A DNA stretch of 10,595 bases from Candidatus Omnitrophota bacterium. GTDB taxonomy: Bacteria; Omnitrophota; Gorgyraeia; Aquiviventales; Aquiviventaceae. Below, in pieces: positions 6,269 through 10,595 of this stretch (the stretch's first letter is position 1; each line of letters begins with the position of its first letter). The notes beneath the pieces are model-generated. The model searched no databases, was not told the origin of the DNA, and was given only the letters and a program-made list of their open reading frames with translations. The stretch lies in contig JACPAW010000019.1 of assembly GCA_016180605.1 (NCBI GenBank), positions 1 through 10,595 of the forward strand, in the 5' to 3' direction. A program made the position numbers and the translations under genes.

Positions 6269-7271
6269 TTTTATGCGGCGTAGCACTGCACTTTTAATTC
6301 TATTGGGAATGAGTTCTGCAACCGCGTTTGCCCAAAAGATTACGTTGCTCAATGCTTCGTATGATCCCACACGGGAGTTCTATCAGGAGTTCAATACCGT
6401 ATTTGCCAAGCATTGGAAAGGAAAAACCGGGGAAACCGTAACCATACAGCAATCCCACGGCGGCTCCGGTAAACAGGCCCGCGCGGTTATCGATGGCTTG
6501 GAGGCGGACGTGGTGACCCTGGCACTAGCCTACGACATTGATGCCATCGCCGAAAAATCCAGGTTGCTGCCAAACGACTGGCAAAGCCGGCTGCCGCACA
6601 ACAGCGCTCCTTATACCTCAACTATTGTATTTCTCGTACGCCAAGGCAACCCGAAGCAAATTAAAGACTGGGACGACCTGGTGCGTCCTGGCGTCTCAGT
6701 AATTACACCGAACCCAAAGACCTCTGGGGGGGCACGGTGGAACTATTTGGCAGCATGGGGCTATGTGTGGAAGCATGGTGGGGATGAGGCCAAGGCTAAG
6801 GAGTTTATCGGCAAGCTATTCCGGAATGTCCCGGTATTGGATTCCGGAGCCCGCGGCTCGCTGACGACGTTTATCGAACGCGGAATCGGCGATGTTCTCA
6901 TCACGTGGGAAAATGAGGCGCTCTTGGCGGTTCGGGAACTGGGAATTGGTAAATTCGAGATCGTCGCTCCTTCGGTTAGCATTCTGGCGGAACCGCCGGT
7001 TGCCCTCATCGATGGGGTAGTAGACCGGCGAGGAACGCGGGCAGTCGCACAGGCCTATCTGGAATACCTCTACTCAGAGCAAGGCCAGGCAATCGCTGCG
7101 CGGTATTATTACCGTCCCCGTTCGGAAACGGTTGCGGCAAGATACGCGCAACAGTTTCCTCACGTGGAATTGTTCACGTTGGCTGAGGTATTTGGTAGTT
7201 GGCAACAGGCCCAGGAAGCACATTTTAATGACGGCGGTACATTCGACCAAATCTATCAACCGCATCGATAG
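6258..7271 (+). CDS. sbp: Sulfate ABC transporter, periplasmic sulfate-binding protein
   Basis: A 337-residue protein, close to the usual length of Sbp/CysP. A Sec signal peptide ends at AFA-Q26 with a hydrophobic core at 10-24. The mature protein opens with KITLLNASYDPTREFYQEFN (27-46), the hallmark of sulfate/thiosulfate-binding proteins. It carries IQQSHGGSGKQARAV (63-77) and the second family signature PNPKTSGGARWNYLAAWGY (151-169). These loops hold the dehydrated sulfate by hydrogen bonds. The ATG at 6258 overlaps the regulator's end; a second ATG at 6273 would also leave a usable signal peptide. It delivers sulfate to the CysTW permease encoded next. Whether it prefers sulfate or thiosulfate cannot be read from the sequence, so cysP is an alternative name. 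Confidence 0.94.
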   Translation: MRSNFMRRSTALLILLGMSSATAFAQKITLLNASYDPTREFYQEFNTVFAKHWKGKTGETVTIQQSHGGSGKQARAVIDGLEADVVTLALAYDIDAIAEKSRLLPNDWQSRLPHNSAPYTSTIVFLVRQGNPKQIKDWDDLVRPGVSVITPNPKTSGGARWNYLAAWGYVWKHGGDEAKAKEFIGKLFRNVPVLDSGARGSLTTFIERGIGDVLITWENEALLAVRELGIGKFEIVAPSVSILAEPPVALIDGVVDRRGTRAVAQAYLEYLYSEQGQAIAARYYYRPRSETVAARYAQQFPHVELFTLAEVFGSWQQAQEAHFNDGGTFDQIYQPHR

Positions 7272-7272
7272 A

Positions 7273-8097
7273 ATGCTTAAACGGCGACACAGTGTGCTAC
7301 CCGGGTTTGGTCTGACACTAGGGTTTACCCTCTGCTACCTTAGCCTAGTGGTCCTGATTCCCCTATCGGCCACCTTCTTAAAAGCCTCAACAGCCGGCTG
7401 GAATACCTTTTGGCAGACGGTCACCGAACCACGCGCCCTGGCTTCCTATCGATTGACTTTCGGAGCCTCTTTAGCGGCTGCATCGGTGAATGCCCTAATG
7501 GGCCTGCTGGTTGCCTGGGTGCTCGTGCGCTACCGATTTGCTGGAAAGCGTATTCTCGATGCGCTGGTGGATTTGCCGTTTGCGCTTCCGACCGCTGTTG
7601 CCGGCATCACACTGACAACGGTACTCAGTTCGCACGGATGGATCGGTCGTTTTCTGGAGCCAGTCGGTATCAAGGCGGTGTTTTCACCGCTTGGGGTTGC
7701 GATCGCCCTGACTTTTATCGGGTTGCCGTTTGTTGTCAGGACGGTCCAGCCTGTCCTTCAAGCGTTGAATCCAGAACTCGAAGAAGCGGCAGCCAGCCTT
7801 GGGGCAGGACGCTGGCAGACATTCGCACGGGTCATTGTTCCGGAGTTGTGGCCCGCCCTCTTAACGGGTGTCGCCCTTGCCTTCGCTCGGGCAGTAGGAG
7901 AGTACGGGTCTGTTGTCTTCATTTCTGGAAACATGCCCATGCAAACGGAGATTACCCCGTTACTCATCATCACCAAACTAGAGCAATATGACTATGCAGG
8001 AGCCACTGCCATCGGAGTGGTCATGCTGGTCGCCTCCTTTGCTCTGCTGTTTCTGATTAACGTGCTTCAGTGGTGGAGTGGCAAACGTTATGCGTAA
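7273..8097 (+). CDS. cysT: Sulfate ABC transporter permease CysT
   Basis: A 274-residue inner-membrane permease. The frame extends upstream, but ATG 7273 is chosen: it lies 1 base after the sbp stop and gives the family's normal N-terminus and length. Six membrane helices are evident, beginning at about 12-36. The cytoplasmic EAA loop that docks on the ATPase is EEAAASLGAGRWQTFARVIVP (170-190). Family landmarks include DLPFALPTAVAGI (100-112), GLPFVVRTVQPVL (150-162) and ARAVGEYGSVVFISGN. All parts look intact, in contrast to the next gene. It overlaps cysW by 8 bases. It forms the pore together with CysW in the standard transporter. Confidence 0.95.
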   Translation: MLKRRHSVLPGFGLTLGFTLCYLSLVVLIPLSATFLKASTAGWNTFWQTVTEPRALASYRLTFGASLAAASVNALMGLLVAWVLVRYRFAGKRILDALVDLPFALPTAVAGITLTTVLSSHGWIGRFLEPVGIKAVFSPLGVAIALTFIGLPFVVRTVQPVLQALNPELEEAAASLGAGRWQTFARVIVPELWPALLTGVALAFARAVGEYGSVVFISGNMPMQTEITPLLIITKLEQYDYAGATAIGVVMLVASFALLFLINVLQWWSGKRYA

Positions 8098-8850
8098 ACA
8101 GGGCTTGTCAGAACCTGCCTCGGTGCGCTGGCTGTTAATCACGGTCACCTGGCTGTTCTTGGGGCTATTCCTGATCGTTCCGCTTGCTGCCGTATTTACT
8201 GAAGCTCTGCGTAAGGGGTTCGGAGCTTATGCAGCAGCACTTTGGGAACCGGATGCGCTGGCAGCCATTCGGCTGACGTTGCTCACGGCTGCAATTGCAG
8301 TACCATTGAATTTGGTGTTTGGTGTGATGGCAGCATGGGCAATTGCGAAGTTCGATTTTCCTGGAAAGCACTTGCTGATCACACTTATTGATTTACCGTT
8401 TTCCGTCTCACCGTTTTCGCCGTACCTGGAATCATCTTGGCGACGGTCTTTGTAACCTTCCCATTCGTAGCCCGAGAGTTAATTCCCCTCATGCAAACCC
8501 AGGGAACCGAAGACGAAGAAGCCGCCCGGGTTCTGGGAGCTAACGGCTGGCAGATGTTCTGGCGAATCACCCTGCCCAACATCACCTGGGGTCTTTTGTA
8601 TGGAGTCATCCTTTGCAATGCCAGAGCCATGGGGGAGTTCGGGGCCGTTTCGGTCGTATCCGGACACATTCGCGGCCGGACGAATACGATTCCCTTGCAT
8701 GTCGAGATTCTGTACAACGAATACCAAGCCTCCGCCGCCTTTGCAGTTGCCTCAATCCTAGCCCTGTTAGCGCTTGTAACACTGGTGGCAAAGACATTCC
8801 TCGAATGGAAGACGCACCCATCGTCCCAGGAGCCTGCGCATGAGCATTGA
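8090..8850 (+). pseudogene. cysW: Sulfate ABC transporter permease CysW, disrupted by internal deletion and frameshift
   Basis: Two pieces of one gene are present. The first (ATG 8090, frame ending at TAA 8455) reads as normal CysW through the N-terminal helices to LIDLPFSVSP (codons ending about 8413), then runs into unrelated sequence. The second, one base back in frame (open from 8392 to TGA 8850), resumes at FAVPGIILATVFVTFPFVARELIPLM. It continues intact through the EAA loop (EDEEAARVLGANGWQMFWRITLPN), ARAMGEFGAVSVVSG and the last helix. Against E. coli CysW and the sister CysT, about 29-31 residues are missing, from the conserved VVAGL after the SP through the next periplasmic loop. The frame change means a net loss of 3n+1 bases, roughly 88 or 91. 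A direct repeat ACCGTTTTC (8395-8403, 8410-8418) marks the junction. No other damage is seen, so the event is recent or an assembly error. GTG 8078 is an alternative start. Confidence 0.9.
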
Positions 8851-9925
8851 GGTAAGAAATATCACCAAGACGTTTAATGGGTTCGCAGCGCTCAAAGACG
8901 TCAGCCTGAAAGTTCCCGCAGGGCAGCTTGTGGCCCTGCTGGGTCCATCGGGTTCAGGCAAGACGACCTTGCTGCGGGTCATCGCGGGTTTGGAAATTCC
9001 TGATCGGGGTGTGGTTCTTTTTGATTCTGAGGATGCCACCGCACGCAGCACACGAGATCGTCGCGTTGGATTTGTCTTCCAACACTACGCCTTGTTTCGT
9101 CACATGACGGTGTTCGAGAATGTCGCCTTCGGGTTGCGGGTAAAACCCCGCCGGGAGCGGCCTTCGGCATCCGAGATCGCCAAGCGAGTACACGAATTGC
9201 TTACTCTCGTCCAGCTCGAGCGCCTGGCAGCGCGGTACCCTTCCCAGCTTTCGGGAGGTCAACGACAGCGCGTCGCTCTTGCCCGGGCACTGGCGGTACA
9301 ACCCAAGGTGTTGCTTCTCGATGAACCCTTTGGTGCTCTCGATGCCAAAGTCAGGCAGGAGTTGCGCCGCTGGCTGCGCCGATTACACGATGAAATCGGT
9401 ATCACGAGCGTCTTTGTAACCCACGATCAGGATGAAGCGCTGGAAGTCGCAGATCGTGTGGTGATCTTGCATGAGGGCCGGGTGGAACAGGAGGGCTCGC
9501 CGGAGGAAGTGTACGAGCATCCTGCAACGCCGTTCGTCTATCGTTTCTTAGGCAACGTTAATCTCTTCCATGGTAGGGTCGAGGGAACCAAGGTCCACTT
9601 AGGAGAGTTCAGTATGGATGCTCCCGAGGGCCTTGGGAAGGATGCCATCCCTGCCGTAGCGTATGCCCGTCCGCACTTGCTGGACATCGACCATCAACCA
9701 CCGGCCAACAGACCTCACTTCCGGGCAACGATCGTGCACATGAATGCCGCAGGAGCGGTCGTAAAAATCGAACTGGCGACCGACTCCGGCGGCATCATCA
9801 ACGTCGAGATGCCCCATGAACGGTATCGGCATCTTCAGCTGCGCAAGGGGGCTACCGTTTTTGTCAGTATCAAGGACATGAAAGTGTTTACCCAGGCTCA
9901 AAGCACTTTAGGAGGAGGAATCTGA
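8840..9925 (+). CDS. cysA: Sulfate ABC transporter ATP-binding protein CysA
   Basis: A 361-residue ATPase of full family length. The nucleotide-binding domain has Walker A GPSGSGKTT (35-43), Q-loop Q81, signature LSGGQ (137-141), Walker B VLLLDEP (157-163), D-loop GALDAK and switch H195. The MTHDQDEALE-type region confirms the CysA/PotA importer class. The last 120 residues form the TOBE-like regulatory domain, starting around GNVNLFHGRVEG and including AYARPHLLDI. The start ATG 8840 overlaps the cysW end by 11 bases, consistent with coupled translation. It powers sulfate import on the cytoplasmic face. All catalytic residues are present, so the defect in this operon is confined to cysW. Confidence 0.96.
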   Translation: MSIEVRNITKTFNGFAALKDVSLKVPAGQLVALLGPSGSGKTTLLRVIAGLEIPDRGVVLFDSEDATARSTRDRRVGFVFQHYALFRHMTVFENVAFGLRVKPRRERPSASEIAKRVHELLTLVQLERLAARYPSQLSGGQRQRVALARALAVQPKVLLLDEPFGALDAKVRQELRRWLRRLHDEIGITSVFVTHDQDEALEVADRVVILHEGRVEQEGSPEEVYEHPATPFVYRFLGNVNLFHGRVEGTKVHLGEFSMDAPEGLGKDAIPAVAYARPHLLDIDHQPPANRPHFRATIVHMNAAGAVVKIELATDSGGIINVEMPHERYRHLQLRKGATVFVSIKDMKVFTQAQSTLGGGI

Positions 9926-10595
9926 TGCACGACGGCACCTCGAATGTCCTTGAGCTCAGCGGAGAAACCCCGCTTGTCCGATTGAATCGCATCGCGGATT
10001 CATCAATGGCAACGATCTTTGCAAAATTGGAATCTCGGAACCCTGGGGGCAGCGTTAAGGATCGGATCGCCCTGGCGATGATCGAGGAGGCGCAAGCAAA
10101 AGGACAGCTCAAACCCGGCTCGGTCATCATTGAGCCAACCAGCGGAAACACAGGAATCGGCCTGGCGATTGTAGGTGCAGTCAAAGGCTATCACGTCATT
10201 TTGACCATGCCAGAGACCATGAGTGCGGAAAGAGTGGCTTTGCTTAGAAGTTATGGAGCGGAAGTGGTACTCACTCCAGCGGAAGACGGCATGAGGGGTG
10301 CCATCCGGAAAGCCGAAGCACTGGTCAAGAGCACTTCGAATGCTTTCATGCCACAACAATTTCAGAATGCCGCCAATCCAGAAATCCACCGCCGAACCAC
10401 CGCCCTAGAGATTCTTCAGTCTCTACCAAATGGACTGGATGCTTTTGTCGCGGGAGTGGGCACTGGCGGGACAATCACCGGAGTTGGAGAAATCTTAAAA
10501 CAGCGGTATCCCCAGCTTCAGGTAATCGCCGTTGAACCGCAGGGCTCTGCCGTACTCTCTGGCGGTGAACCTGGCCCGCATCTGATTCAAGGAAT
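9925..10595 (+). CDS. cysK: Cysteine synthase A, O-acetylserine sulfhydrylase (partial, runs off right edge)
   Basis: 223 residues are visible from ATG 9925, which overlaps the cysA stop by one base (TGATG). A very strong AGGAGGAGG ribosome-binding site lies at 9910-9918. The enzyme uses pyridoxal phosphate to convert O-acetylserine and sulfide to cysteine. The Schiff-base lysine is K45 in NPGGSVKDR (39-47). The substrate/carboxylate loop is PTSGNTG (71-77), and the phosphate-binding loop is GTGGT (179-183). The sequence QQFQNAANPEIH (144-155) and the late VEPQGSAVLSGGEPGPHLIQG favour CysK over CysM. About 80-90 C-terminal residues lie beyond the window. Its place at the end of the sulfate-uptake operon joins sulfur import to cysteine formation under the same Rrf2 control. 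The sulfate reduction genes are not in view. Confidence 0.95.
   Translation, partial: MHDGTSNVLELSGETPLVRLNRIADSSMATIFAKLESRNPGGSVKDRIALAMIEEAQAKGQLKPGSVIIEPTSGNTGIGLAIVGAVKGYHVILTMPETMSAERVALLRSYGAEVVLTPAEDGMRGAIRKAEALVKSTSNAFMPQQFQNAANPEIHRRTTALEILQSLPNGLDAFVAGVGTGGTITGVGEILKQRYPQLQVIAVEPQGSAVLSGGEPGPHLIQG

Noticed and set aside
7410..7991. 193-codon plus-strand frame inside cysT
   Set aside because: It is an alternate frame of a well-supported permease; the composition is Cys/Arg-rich and random-looking.
8395..8420. Programmed -1 ribosomal frameshift to join the two cysW halves
   Set aside because: No canonical slippery heptamer is in the right phase, and a frameshift would still leave out about 30 conserved residues.
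1..10595. CRISPR array, tRNA/rRNA genes, transposase or phage genes
   Set aside because: No regularly spaced repeats, no tRNA cloverleaf, no rRNA-like sequence and no transposase or integrase motif were seen on either strand.

Overview
The window reads as chromosomal DNA of a Gram-negative bacterium of moderate G+C. It contains a lipobox protein, an Sec-exported protein, a Gram-negative-style sulfate ABC transporter and no phage or insertion-sequence genes. The gene mix (Rrf2-controlled sulfate uptake with cysK, a signal-less cobalamin-binding-type protein, DUF4142 and YtxH-like envelope proteins) would fit a Nitrospirota-like environmental bacterium. That placement is a guess from gene content, not a measurement.

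Left part (1-2260): on the minus strand, the N-terminal part of a phytoene-dehydrogenase-like FAD oxidoreductase runs off the left edge. It is followed by a small membrane-anchored coiled-coil protein with a YtxH-like hydrophobic segment, possibly translated in coupling with an 11-codon leader ORF. On the plus strand, an exported DUF4142 protein is preceded by a strong Shine-Dalgarno and an 18-bp palindrome.

Middle part (2261-5719, all minus strand): three genes lie in a row, reading leftwards from 5719. They are a six-helix membrane protein, a solute-binding-fold protein of the cobalamin-binding (BtuF-like) type without a signal peptide, and a predicted lipoprotein with the pore-forming core of the cholesterol-dependent (thiol-activated) cytolysins. 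The cytolysin has an unrelated Cys-containing C-terminus where the membrane-recognition domain should be. Behind it, between 2271 and about 2731, lie the decayed pieces of an arabinofuranosidase-like glycoside hydrolase.

Right part (5720-10595, plus strand): a tight sulfur-assimilation operon. A promoter overlapped by a perfect 18-bp palindrome drives an Rrf2-family regulator with a four-cysteine cluster. Overlapping or abutting genes follow for the sulfate-binding protein, the permeases CysT and CysW, the ATPase CysA and cysteine synthase CysK, which runs off the right edge. Together they would import sulfate and, at the end of the pathway, fix sulfide into cysteine, with the Rrf2 protein as the probable sulfur- or redox-responsive switch. 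The cysW gene is broken: about 30 codons are missing from its middle and the two halves are in different frames, so as written the transporter lacks one intact permease subunit.
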